Assembly: GCF_025630775.1 (NCBI RefSeq)
Contig: NZ_JAOSZE010000046.1
Location: 1 to 64,000 of the forward strand
Length of the DNA: 64,000 nt
Source of the DNA: Actinoplanes sp. KI2
GTDB taxonomy: Bacteria; Actinomycetota; Actinomycetes; Mycobacteriales; Micromonosporaceae
Direction of reading: 5' to 3'
The position numbers and the translations under genes are program-made. Position 1 is the first letter of the stretch, and every line of letters starts with the position of its first letter. The notes under the pieces are model-generated. The model did no database searches, was not told where the DNA came from, and saw only the letters and a list, made by a program, of their open reading frames with translations. Of the stretch, positions 16,921 to 25,535 are shown piece by piece.

Positions 16921-16936
16921 ATACGCCCGGGGGTAT
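16921..16936. promoter_or_regulatory. CsoR/CstR-type operator 4
   Basis: ATACGCCCGGGGGTAT matches the operator with one arm mismatch and lies 30 bases before the start of the Asp-repeat protein gene, bringing that gene into the predicted regulon. Confidence 0.7.
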
Positions 16937-16966
16937 GCGTCCCGGATGGTTCAGGAAGGAATCGCT

Positions 16967-17722
16967 ATGAATCACCGCCGTAACCTGCGGATCGCTGTGG
17001 CCGTCGTGGCCGCCGCGGCCGCCGCCTTCCCGATGTCCGGTGCCGCTTCGGCGGCCGGTGCGTCCTCTTTGTCGGCGTCCCGCGACAGCGACCACGACGG
17101 CATGCCGGACAAGTGGGAACGGGCCAACGGCCTGAACCCGCACCGCAACGACGCCGTCGGTGATCGCGACAAGGACGGGCTGACCAACCTGCGCGAGTAC
17201 CGGGCCGGCACCAGCCCTCGCCGGGCCGACACCGACAGCGACGGAATGCCGGACGGCTGGGAGGTCCGCAACCGGATCAATCCGCTGCGGGCCGATGCCA
17301 CCGCCGACCCGGACAGCGACCTGCTGACCAACGCTCAGGAGTACGTCATGGGCGACAACCCGCGCACCGCGGACAGCAACGGCGACGGCGTCACCGACGG
17401 CGACGAGGACCCCGACCGAGACGGGCTGACCAACCACGAGGAGTTCGACCTCGGCGACAACCCGACCGAGGCCGACAGCAACGGCGACGGCGTCAAGGAC
17501 GGCGACGAGGACACCGACGGCGACGGCGTCAGCGACCACAACGAATACCGGCACGGCAGCGATCCTCGCAAGGGCGACAGCAACGGTGACGGCGTCAACG
17601 ACGGCCACGAGAACAGCGGCACCATCACTTCGTTCGACGCCACCGGCGGAACACTCGTCGTCGACACCGTCGGCGGGATGACGATCACCGTCATCGTGAC
17701 CGACCGGACCGAGATCAAGTAG
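16967..17722 (+). CDS. Secreted Asp-rich calcium-binding repeat protein, possible amber read-through
   Basis: 251 aa with a signal peptide (ending near ASAAG) and then five to six thrombospondin type 3-like repeats, each with D-x-D-x-D-G (DSDHDGMPDKWE, DSNGDGVTDGDE, DTDGDGVSDHNE). These bind Ca2+ and form rigid extracellular rods. After the repeats a beta segment (GTLVVDTVGGMTITVIVTDRTEIK) stops at TAG 17720-17722. The same frame stays open for 50 more codons to TAG 17873, encoding ADLVPGRLVHKIDVEDGEDG, which reads as the natural end of this domain. AGGAAGGA supports the ATG at 16967. The preceding operator suggests control by the CsoR-type repressor. Confidence 0.85.
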   Translation: MNHRRNLRIAVAVVAAAAAAFPMSGAASAAGASSLSASRDSDHDGMPDKWERANGLNPHRNDAVGDRDKDGLTNLREYRAGTSPRRADTDSDGMPDGWEVRNRINPLRADATADPDSDLLTNAQEYVMGDNPRTADSNGDGVTDGDEDPDRDGLTNHEEFDLGDNPTEADSNGDGVKDGDEDTDGDGVSDHNEYRHGSDPRKGDSNGDGVNDGHENSGTITSFDATGGTLVVDTVGGMTITVIVTDRTEIK

Positions 17723-17915
17723 AACCACGAGTCGGCCGCGTGCCCGGCCCCGGCCACGGCCGCCGATCTCGTCCCCGGCCGGCTCGTGCACAAAATCGAT
17801 GTCGAAGACGGCGAGGACGGCAACGGCGCCGCAACGCCGGTCACCGACGAGATCAGCCTCGTCTGCGCCGCTTAGTTTAGGACGTGTTGCCGAGGGTCAC
17901 CTGCTGCTGGGTGAC

Positions 17916-18853
17916 TCATCCGGTTGGATAGACGGATCGGGGTGGCCCTCGAAGGCGTAGTCGTTGTACGCGCGGGGGTCCTCCCCGGGGTTCGAGGTGG
18001 GTCAGCACGGTCGTGTCCGGCAGTGCTTCACGGATCGCCCGCTCGACCTCTTCGACCAGGTCGTGCCCGGCCTGCACGGTCCACGCGCCGAGCACGAGCA
18101 CGTGCATCGAGACGAACCGGCGCCGCCCGGACTCGCGGGTCTGCAGGCCGTGGAAGCCCACCTCGGCCGACCGGAACCGATCCAGCGCCGCCACCACGGC
18201 GGCCAACTCCTGCGGGCCGAGGGACTGGTCCAGCAGTGCCCGTGCCGACTGCGCGACCAGCCTGCCGCCCGTGACCAGGATGTTGATCCCGACGACCGCG
18301 CCGACGACCGGGTCCAGGCGCTGCCGGCCCGTGACGCCGACCAGGACGACACCGGCGAGGACGCCGGCCGAGGTCCACACGTCGGTCATCAGATGCTTGC
18401 CGTCAGCGGTGAGGGTGACCGAGCGCTCCCGGCGGCCGACGCGGATCAGCAGCAGCCCCACCGCCGCGTTCACCACGGTGGCCAAGCCTGAGATCGCCAC
18501 GCCGAGCCCGAGGCTGTCCAGGGGCACGGGATGGATGAATCGCCGCACCGCGTTGACCAGGATCACCCCTGCCGCCACGAAGATCATCACGCCTTCACCG
18601 CCGGCGGGGAAGTACTCGGCCTTACCGTGACCGTAGTGGTGACTGGCATCGGCCGGACGCGCCGCTACCGTCAACGCGACCAGCGTGATGATCGCCGCCA
18701 CCAGGTTCACCACCGACTCCGCGGCGTCCGACAGCAACCCGACCGAGCCGGTGACCAGGTACGCGACTTCAACGCGATCGTCAGGACCGCGGCCGCAATC
18801 GACAGCCAGGCGTAACGCCGCAGATCCAATGCCTTACCAGTCGCTGCGCTCAT
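17916..18853 (-). pseudogene. Cation diffusion facilitator, frameshifted
   Basis: The downstream frame encodes a CDF transporter: TM2 with LLSDAAESVVN (its first residues in-frame from 18737), the SHHYGHGKAEYFPA loop, TM5 with the metal site DGKHLMTDVWTS and a cytoplasmic C-terminal domain. The first helix (MSAATGKALDLRRYAWLSI) is in another frame starting at ATG 18853. Joining AVLTIALKS to AYLVTGSVGL needs one extra base at about 18763-18768, so a single-base deletion (or sequencing error) has split the gene. If repaired it would be a 312-aa Zn/Fe/Mn efflux carrier. Confidence 0.8.
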
Positions 18854-19030
18854 GGACGTCACGTCCCTGTCTCGTCCCACCATCAGGCTGACCCGCACAT
18901 GACGGCCACCGCGTTGCCGGCTCGTCCCAGTGCTTCCGATGTCCCGGCGGTGAACGGGTCGCCTGTCCGCGACGAGGTGGGCGACGAGCATGGGCCGTAC
19001 GCGCCGAGCATACGGTCCGGCCGCCTCGGG

Positions 19031-19561
19031 TCAGTCGCCGTCGTCTCGCCCCTCGCCGGGCAACGGCGTGGAGCTGAATTGGCCGGTCCACGAGGCCTTC
19101 GCGCCGGAGTCACCGATCCGATAGACGTCATAGATCCCAAGGCCGGCGGCTACGACCGCCACAGCGACGACGATGCGGGTCACCACCGCCGAGCCAGGGG
19201 CCAGAAAGGTACGACCGCCCACGGGGGCGACACCGTTGTCGGCCTCGCGACCACGCCACCAGACAAACAGCGCGAGGACCGCCACGGGCAGCGCCACCCA
19301 GACCGCGGTGTCACCGAGCTCGGTGTGGTCGTGCAACAGCGGGGTCTGCGGCACCCGCTGTTCCAGCCACTCGCCCGCGTCTGTGGTCACCGGCACAAGG
19401 GCCAGCACCGCCAGGGCGAGCAGTACGTTGGGCCCCGCGAGGCGGCGCCGCATCGCCGGCCACACCGTGGTGACCACGAGCAGCGTGGCCGCCAGCGGCA
19501 GCAGCACCACGATCGCGTGGACCAGCAGAATATGGGCCGGCAGTCCATTGATCGTCGACAT
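19031..19561 (-). CDS. DUF2231-like four-helix membrane protein
   Basis: 176 aa with about four hydrophobic helices. The opening INGLPAHILLVHAIVVLLPLA matches the DUF2231 pattern, in which conserved His residues sit in the first helix, and HDHTELGD lies before the third helix. Function is unknown; in other genomes the family is found near cytochrome-like membrane proteins. The C-terminal tail is short and acidic. Confidence 0.78.
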   Translation of the reverse strand: MSTINGLPAHILLVHAIVVLLPLAATLLVVTTVWPAMRRRLAGPNVLLALAVLALVPVTTDAGEWLEQRVPQTPLLHDHTELGDTAVWVALPVAVLALFVWWRGREADNGVAPVGGRTFLAPGSAVVTRIVVAVAVVAAGLGIYDVYRIGDSGAKASWTGQFSSTPLPGEGRDDGD

Positions 19562-19782
19562 GCGGATCCCTTCACCACAGCGCTCGCGTGCCGTCGCCCG
19601 ATCCTACGACCGCATTATCCTGAAAAATGCGCGATAACGGCAAAAGCCTCACATGCGGGCGCGGGCGCAGGCGGCGCGGGAACGACACATCGCGTCGCGT
19701 CCTCACAGCAAACCTCCTGCCCACGGCTGGGTGCGCCGCCACTGTCCGTGTTGATCGCCGGGCGCCGACGGTCGGAGGCGTT

Positions 19783-19808
19783 GGCCCAGAACGAACCTCG
19801 TTCTGGCC
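19783..19808. other. Inverted repeat upstream of Usp gene
   Basis: The arms at 19783-19794 and 19798-19808 (GGCCCAGAACGA / TCGTTCTGGCC) form a hairpin or dyad of about 11 bp with one bulge and a three-base centre. It lies 71 bases before the Usp start and could be an operator or an attenuator. It does not match the DevR-like box. Confidence 0.45.
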
Positions 19809-19878
19809 GTAAGAGGGTCGTGCGCCCCTACCGACGTGGTCGGGCGCGGCCGCAGGCTGAACGTGATGGGAGGCCGTC

Positions 19879-20757
19879 ATGCGCGCACGCGATCGTTCAG
19901 TGAATGCCGTTCCCGTCGTCGTCGGCGTGGACGGGTCCGTACCGAGCCTGGCCGCCGTGGATCTGGCCGCCCAGGAGGCAGTCCTGCGCCGGTGTGGCCT
20001 GCGCCTGGTGCACGCGTTAGCTTCGCCGTACCCACAGTTCCCGGCGGAGGGCTGGCTTCGTCCCCACGCGGAGAACATCCTGGGTGAAGCCTGGCGCCAC
20101 GCGCATGAGATGGCTCCCGATCTGCCCATCGACGGAGAAATCATCACCGGGCAGGCCGGTACGGTCCTTCGGGACTGTTCGCGCACCGCGCGATTGGTCG
20201 TGGTCGGCGATCGTGGGGCCAGCGGCTTCGGTGCCCTGCTCGTCGGCTCGGTCGCGGTGCAAATGGCCGCCCACGCCGCGTGCCCGATCCTCGTCGCCCG
20301 CGGCGAGGCCGACCGCGAATCGCCGGTGCTGCTCGGCGTCGACGGCTCCTCCGCCAACGACCCGGCCGTCGGATTCGCCTTCGAGGAGGCCGCGCTGCGC
20401 GGTGTTCCCCTGGTGGCGGAGCACGCCTGGGCGCATCCGGTCTCCACCGGTCCCGGTGACATGCTGCCGCTGGTCTATGACGTGTCCGAGCTGGGACACG
20501 ACGAGGAGCGGCTGCTGTCCGAAGCGCTCGCCGGCTGGCAGGCCAAGTACCCGGACGTAGTGGTCGAGCGCAAGCTGGTGCGCGGTGGCGCCCGCCCAGC
20601 GCTGATCGAGGCAACGCGGCACGCGCAACTGGTAGTCGTCGGCAGCCGGGGACGGGGCGGCTTCACCGGACTGCTGCTCGGCTCGGTCAGCCAAGCTGTC
20701 CTCCACCACGCCGACTGCCCGGTGGCCATCGTCCCGCACCCGCAACCGGCGAACTGA
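19879..20757 (+). CDS. Universal stress protein, two Usp domains
   Basis: 292 aa with tandem Usp domains. Domain 1 starts VVVGVDGSVPSLAA and carries the ATP-loop GDRGASGFGALLVGS; domain 2 starts VLLGVDGSSANDPA and carries GSRGRGGFTGLLLGS. Both fit the G-x2-G-x9-G-S nucleotide-binding pattern, so the protein probably binds ATP. Unlike the Usp genes beyond 29.7 kb, I find no DevR-like box before it. GGGAGG lies just before the ATG. Confidence 0.92.
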   Translation: MRARDRSVNAVPVVVGVDGSVPSLAAVDLAAQEAVLRRCGLRLVHALASPYPQFPAEGWLRPHAENILGEAWRHAHEMAPDLPIDGEIITGQAGTVLRDCSRTARLVVVGDRGASGFGALLVGSVAVQMAAHAACPILVARGEADRESPVLLGVDGSSANDPAVGFAFEEAALRGVPLVAEHAWAHPVSTGPGDMLPLVYDVSELGHDEERLLSEALAGWQAKYPDVVVERKLVRGGARPALIEATRHAQLVVVGSRGRGGFTGLLLGSVSQAVLHHADCPVAIVPHPQPAN

Positions 20758-20914
20758 TTCTCGGCGCGAGCAGACCGGGACCCCGCATAGGCTGGTAAAC
20801 CCAGGTCCGGCTCGGCCGCATCTCTGCGCGCGCAACGTCCGCAAAGGCGTCGCGTGGCTTGTCACCCTGGTAATCCTGTTCATCGGATACCGGATGTAGC
20901 GCATCGTGGGCTCG

Positions 20915-23344
20915 CTATTCCATCACGCGGAGGGTGGTGGGAATGTCCATGCGGCGGGTCCGGCGCAGCGTGAACAGCGGCGCGACGGCGACGGTGAGCA
21001 CGCCCAGGACGAGGGCCTCGCCCACCGTCCGTGCGGACAGTGTGGCGGTCACGCCGATCTCGGGCAGCACGGACGGGATGGTCGTGGCGGTGAGCCAGCG
21101 CAGCAGCGCGTATCCGCCGAGGATGCCCGCGACGGTGCCGGCCGCGCCGACCAGCACGGTTTCGACGGTGGTCATGCCGAGCACGGTGCGGGGCGGCAGG
21201 CCGAACGCCAGCATGGTGGCGTGTTCGCGGGCGCGTTCGTCCACTCCGATGGTGGTGGTGTTGAACGCGATCAGCAGGGCCAGCAGGAGGGTGACCCCGG
21301 CGGCGACCTGGAGAATCCCGACGAATTCGTCGAGGCTGGCCTGCATGCCGTCGGTCGCTGCCTGGGCGGTCTGGGCGGAGGCGACATGCGGGACCGCCAG
21401 CAGCGCGCGCCGTACCGTCTCCGGGCCGATGCCGGTCGCCGGGGTGACGGTCAGCAGGTTGGTCGTGCCGGTGAGGCCGAACGCGGCGGCGGAGTCCTGA
21501 TCGAGATAGGCGAGCATCCGCATGGGGTTCGGGTGGATACCGGCGACTTGCATGGGGGTCTGCACAGTGCGCAGGCCGGCGGCGGTGGCTCGGGGATGTT
21601 CGACGGTGACGGTGTCGCCGACGTGCACGCCCAGATCCCGGGCGGCCTTGCCGGCCAGGATGATGCCGCCGTGCGTGGTGCCGGTGGTCAAGGTCGGGGT
21701 CCAGGCGGCGTGGTCAGCGAGGACCTCGACGGCCAGGTCGATCTGGCGGCCGCCGGCGTGGGCGGTGCCGGCCGCGAGCAGGCCCGGGTCGACGGCGGCG
21801 ACCTGCGGCAGCGCGGTGACCTGCCGCACCACGTCGCCGTCCAGCGGCTGGAAGGTGTCCAGCGTGACGGCCACCCGGTTCGGTGCGGCGTGCAGGAGTT
21901 CGTCGCCGGCCCCGTCGAGGGTGCCGCGGAAGGTGTCCAGGAAGCCGAAGACGGTGACGAGGGTGGTGATCGCGGCGGCGATCCCGAGTGCGGTCAGCGC
22001 GCTGCGGCGCGGGGTCCGCAGAATGTTGCGCAGCGGGATCTGATGATATCCGGGTCCGGGCAGCCGCAGCCGGCGCAGAATCCGCACCGAGCCACTGCCG
22101 CGGGCGGCGAGATGGCCGACGCGGATGGCCTGCACGGGTTGCACTCGCAGGGCTCGCCAGATCGGCCAGGCCACGGCCGCGAACGGTAGCAGGAACCCGA
22201 GTACGGCGGCCTGGGCGAACACGTCCAGTTGCAGCGGGGTACGCCAGATCGGCAGCGGCACCATGTCGGTGAACAGAGTGCGCAGCGGAATCCCGATCGC
22301 CCAGCCGACCAGCAGCCCCAGCACCACGCCGAGGAGGGCGACCTGGGCGCCGAACAGCAGCGGCCGGACGGCGAGCAGACGCGATGGCACGCCCAGCGCC
22401 ATCCCGATCCCGACCTCCCGGCGCTGGGCCTCGACGATCCGCGTGGTCAGATTCAGCGCGGCCAGGGCGCCACCGAACAGCACCAGGAGGGCGACGACCC
22501 GCCACAGCTTGGCGTCGCCGTCGATGTCCTCGTACAGGATGCGGTAGGCGTCGATGTCGTCGCGGGTGCTGACGGTCGCCGCGACCGGCGGCTGCGCCGT
22601 GTCGAGCGCGTGGCGCAGCTCCCGGGCGACGGCGTCGCGGTCCGTGCCCGCCCGCAAGGTCAGCACCATGTCGTTGACCGCATCGGCCGTGCCGGTGGCC
22701 CGCTGGACAGTGTGCAGCGAGGCGAACAGCACGCCGTACGATTTCTGGCTCAGGAATGGTGTGCCGCCACCCTGGGCACCGGTGACCAGGAAGTACTCCG
22801 GGGATTGACCGCGGCCGACCACCGTCAACCGGGCGCCGCCGGAGACAGCGAGCTCAGCCGGCACCGGCAGGTCGTTCTTTGCTGCGAAGACGGTCTCCGC
22901 CACCACATTGAGCCGGCCGTCGTCGGCGGTGCTGAGCGCCCGGCCGGTGGTGATCCAGACGCCGTCGACCGCTGGACCGGGCCGGATATCGGTGCCGACA
23001 AGCTCGCCGGTGACCAGCAGCCCGCCGGGTCCGGCTATCTGGGTCGGGACAACAAGGCGTTCTCGGGCCGCGGTCACGCCACCGGCATGCGGCAGGCGTG
23101 ACAGCAGGGCGGTGAGCGTTCCCTCCCGGACGTGGCTGCCCTGCGGCAGCGCGACCCGCAAGTCGTGCGTATCGACTGCGGTGAAGCTGGCGTCGTTCGA
23201 CTGGGTACGCCACGCCGAGGTGCCCAGCAGGCCGGCGTACGTGCCGGTGCCCAGCGCGATGACCAGGGCGATCGCGCCGACCAGCAGCCACCGGCGGCGC
23301 AGATCGCGCCAGGACCAGCGCATCCAGAACCGGAACCGGTTCAT
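20915..23344 (-). CDS. ABC transporter permease, FtsX/MacB-type
   Basis: 809 aa. A first membrane helix (WLLVGAIALVIALGTGTYAG) is followed by a large extracytoplasmic domain, a three-helix FtsX block (about 260-400), a second extracytoplasmic domain, and another three-helix FtsX block at the C-terminus (LLLALLIAFNTTTIGVDERA... and onward). This ten-helix architecture is used by actinobacterial exporters of lipoproteins, peptides or drugs. Start is nine bases after the ATPase gene stop, so both form one operon. Confidence 0.9.
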   Translation of the reverse strand: MNRFRFWMRWSWRDLRRRWLLVGAIALVIALGTGTYAGLLGTSAWRTQSNDASFTAVDTHDLRVALPQGSHVREGTLTALLSRLPHAGGVTAARERLVVPTQIAGPGGLLVTGELVGTDIRPGPAVDGVWITTGRALSTADDGRLNVVAETVFAAKNDLPVPAELAVSGGARLTVVGRGQSPEYFLVTGAQGGGTPFLSQKSYGVLFASLHTVQRATGTADAVNDMVLTLRAGTDRDAVARELRHALDTAQPPVAATVSTRDDIDAYRILYEDIDGDAKLWRVVALLVLFGGALAALNLTTRIVEAQRREVGIGMALGVPSRLLAVRPLLFGAQVALLGVVLGLLVGWAIGIPLRTLFTDMVPLPIWRTPLQLDVFAQAAVLGFLLPFAAVAWPIWRALRVQPVQAIRVGHLAARGSGSVRILRRLRLPGPGYHQIPLRNILRTPRRSALTALGIAAAITTLVTVFGFLDTFRGTLDGAGDELLHAAPNRVAVTLDTFQPLDGDVVRQVTALPQVAAVDPGLLAAGTAHAGGRQIDLAVEVLADHAAWTPTLTTGTTHGGIILAGKAARDLGVHVGDTVTVEHPRATAAGLRTVQTPMQVAGIHPNPMRMLAYLDQDSAAAFGLTGTTNLLTVTPATGIGPETVRRALLAVPHVASAQTAQAATDGMQASLDEFVGILQVAAGVTLLLALLIAFNTTTIGVDERAREHATMLAFGLPPRTVLGMTTVETVLVGAAGTVAGILGGYALLRWLTATTIPSVLPEIGVTATLSARTVGEALVLGVLTVAVAPLFTLRRTRRMDIPTTLRVME

Positions 23345-23353
23345 GGCGTCCCC

Positions 23354-24106
23354 TTACCAGTGCAGGTCGGCGAGCGCGGCGCGGCCGCCCACGGGCGGGC
23401 CGTCCGCGACGATGTGGCCGCTGGACAGCTCGATCACCCGGTCGGCGACCCGCGAGATCTCCCGGTTGTGGGTCACCACCACGACGGTCTTGCCGGTCTC
23501 GGCCTGCGCCCGCAGCAGCTCCAGGATCTGCACGCCGGTACGGAAGTCCAGCTCACCGGTCGGTTCATCGGCCAGCAGGATCGGGTTTCCGGTGGCCAGC
23601 GCCCGCGCGATCGCCACCCGCTGTTGCTCGCCACCGGACAGCTGGTGGGCGAAGTGCCGACCCCGGTCGCCCAGACCGACCTGCTCGAGCACCTGCGCCG
23701 CCACCCACTCGGCCCGCCCGCGCCCGGCCACATCGGCACCGAACTGCACGTTCTCCAGCGCCGTCAGTCCGGGAAACAGGTTGAAGCTCTGGAAAACGAA
23801 GCTGACCGTGTGGCGGCGAACGCGGGTGCGCTCGGCCCGCGACGCGGTGGTCAGCTCGACCCCGGCCAGCCGGATCGTGCCCGACGTCGGCGCGTCCAGC
23901 GCGCCGACGAGGTTCAGCAGCGTCGTCTTGCCCGACCCCGACGGACCCAGCACCACCACAAAGGCCGACTCATCGACGTGCAGATTCACGTGCTCCAACG
24001 CCCGCACCACACCGCCGCCCACGGCAAAGTGCCGGCACACGTCGTCCAGGTCGATCCGGGTTCCTTCCGAACCGGCACGCGCATTCACCACCGGGCCGAA
24101 ATCCAT
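23354..24106 (-). CDS. ABC transporter ATP-binding protein, MacB/LolD-type
   Basis: About 250 aa with all ABC motifs: Walker A GPSGSGKTT, Q-loop FVFQSFNLFPGL, signature LSGGEQQRVAIARAL, Walker B ILLADEPTGELD and the switch His in VVVTHN. It energises the FtsX-type permease encoded immediately downstream. ATG at 24106 is preferred; the ATG at 24121 is also possible. Residues further upstream in the frame are unrelated. Confidence 0.92.
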   Translation of the reverse strand: MDFGPVVNARAGSEGTRIDLDDVCRHFAVGGGVVRALEHVNLHVDESAFVVVLGPSGSGKTTLLNLVGALDAPTSGTIRLAGVELTTASRAERTRVRRHTVSFVFQSFNLFPGLTALENVQFGADVAGRGRAEWVAAQVLEQVGLGDRGRHFAHQLSGGEQQRVAIARALATGNPILLADEPTGELDFRTGVQILELLRAQAETGKTVVVVTHNREISRVADRVIELSSGHIVADGPPVGGRAALADLHW

Positions 24107-24478
24107 CGTCGCGCCACCCATATCTACGGTGTGCCACACCGAAGCCGGAACAGGCAGGGCCGACCGGCACCACAACACTGGTCTACAGCCTCCCGTGAAC
24201 GCCAGTCGATGATCGGCGCGGTAGCGGGCGAATGGCCGGGCATTGCCAAGGCCGTGCTGAGGCCGATGCCGTGGTAGAAGATCTCCAACTCGTGTAACGC
24301 CTGCAGCAGATGCCGCCGGCGCGCGGATCGACGGTCGAGGTCTGCTGATGGGTGCGGACCGACGGCGGCCGACGTGAAGCCGTGGATGAAGACGCGACTC
24401 AACGCGAAGCCGCACCAGGAACCGATCTGAATGGTACGAAGGTGGCAGTTGCCATTATTTCGACTTCAGGAGGTACGC
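24107..24478. other. Intergenic region, no supported gene
   Basis: This lies between the divergent ABC operon and the ferritin-like gene. It contains AGGAGG at 24468-24473 for the rightward gene. A leftward frame (24124-24402) has a plausible helix near its middle but no recognisable family, and may be a decayed gene. Confidence 0.35.
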
Positions 24479-25456
24479 ATGCGTGCGCGTTCTGCGCTCG
24501 GGGTCGGGCTGGCCGTCGTCGTTGTGGTCTCGGCACCTGCCGTGGCGTATGCGGCCGGCGACAGACGCGAACCGGTCAGTATCAGTCCGGCCACGCAGGC
24601 AGACGCGGTGGCGGCGATGCACGGCGAGGCTTATGCCTACGCGGCATACCGCGCCTACGCGGCGCAGGCGGCGGACGACAATCTGGAGACGGTGGCCAAG
24701 CTGTTCCGGAAGACCGCGAGCCAGGAACGGTACGACCATTTCGCCGGGCTCGCGCGATTCACTGACCTGGTGGGCAGCGACGTGGACAACCTCACCGACG
24801 CCATCGCGGGGGAGCGTTACGAGGCGACCGTGATGTACCCCGCGTTCGCCCGGCAGGCGCAGCGGGACGGCTGTACCGCGGCGGCGGAGGTCTTCACCGA
24901 GCTCAGCGGCGACGAGAAACACCATGCGCAGCGGTTCGCGGCCGCCCGCGACGCGCTCACCGACCCCGGCGCCGACCAGCAGTTCCCCGTCGGCGAGCGG
25001 ATACCGGCCGCCCCGATCCCCGCCGGGTCGCCGCGCTGCACGGGCCAGACGCCGGCCAACCTCGACAGCGCGATGCACGGCGAGGCGTTCGCCAGTCTGA
25101 AGTACGCGTTGTACGCCGGGCACGCCCAGCTGGCCGGCCATCCGCGTCTGGCGCGACTCTTCCGGGCCGCGCGCAGCCAGGAACTCAACGAGCACTTCGC
25201 GGAGGAGGCCGCCCTCGCCGGACTGGTGCGCTCCACGGACGAGAACCTGCGCACCGCGGTAGCCGGTGAACAGCAAGAAGCGACCACCACCTACCCCGCA
25301 TATCGCGACCGCGCGGCACAACACGGTGACTCGGACGCCGCACAGCTGTTCAACGAACTCGCCCAGGACGAGGCGGTGCACGCCAGCCGGTTCGCCTGTC
25401 TGAGCGGGTCTGTTCCCGGGCGCCACACCCATGTCCATGGCCAGCCGCAATCCTGA
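24479..25456 (+). CDS. Secreted twin ferritin-like (rubrerythrin-like) protein
   Basis: 325 aa with a Sec signal peptide (SALGVGLAVVVVVSAPAVAYA) and two consecutive ferritin-like four-helix domains of about 130 residues. Domain 1 shows HGEAYAYAAYRAYA, SQERYDHF and GDEKHHAQRF; domain 2 shows HGEAFASLKYALYA, SQELNEHF and QDEAVHASRF. The Glu and ExxH-type residues expected for a di-iron site are repeated in both. Rubrerythrins reduce peroxides in the cytoplasm, so an exported tandem form is unusual. AGGAGG is five bases before the ATG. Confidence 0.85.
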   Translation: MRARSALGVGLAVVVVVSAPAVAYAAGDRREPVSISPATQADAVAAMHGEAYAYAAYRAYAAQAADDNLETVAKLFRKTASQERYDHFAGLARFTDLVGSDVDNLTDAIAGERYEATVMYPAFARQAQRDGCTAAAEVFTELSGDEKHHAQRFAAARDALTDPGADQQFPVGERIPAAPIPAGSPRCTGQTPANLDSAMHGEAFASLKYALYAGHAQLAGHPRLARLFRAARSQELNEHFAEEAALAGLVRSTDENLRTAVAGEQQEATTTYPAYRDRAAQHGDSDAAQLFNELAQDEAVHASRFACLSGSVPGRHTHVHGQPQS

Positions 25457-25535
25457 GCCGTTATTCCACTGTGCAGCTTGCGTGTGATCGTCTCGATGGC
25501 ACCTTCCTGGTCATGCGATGGCAGCGGTGCCCGGC

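Noticed and set aside
19879..20757. Search for a DevR-like box before the first Usp gene
   Set aside because: None was found within 200 bases; only an unrelated inverted repeat at 19783-19808.
20906..24277. Long rightward frames opposite the ABC permease and ATPase genes
   Set aside because: Gly/Gln/Arg-rich antisense frames; the leftward frames have full FtsX and ABC motifs.
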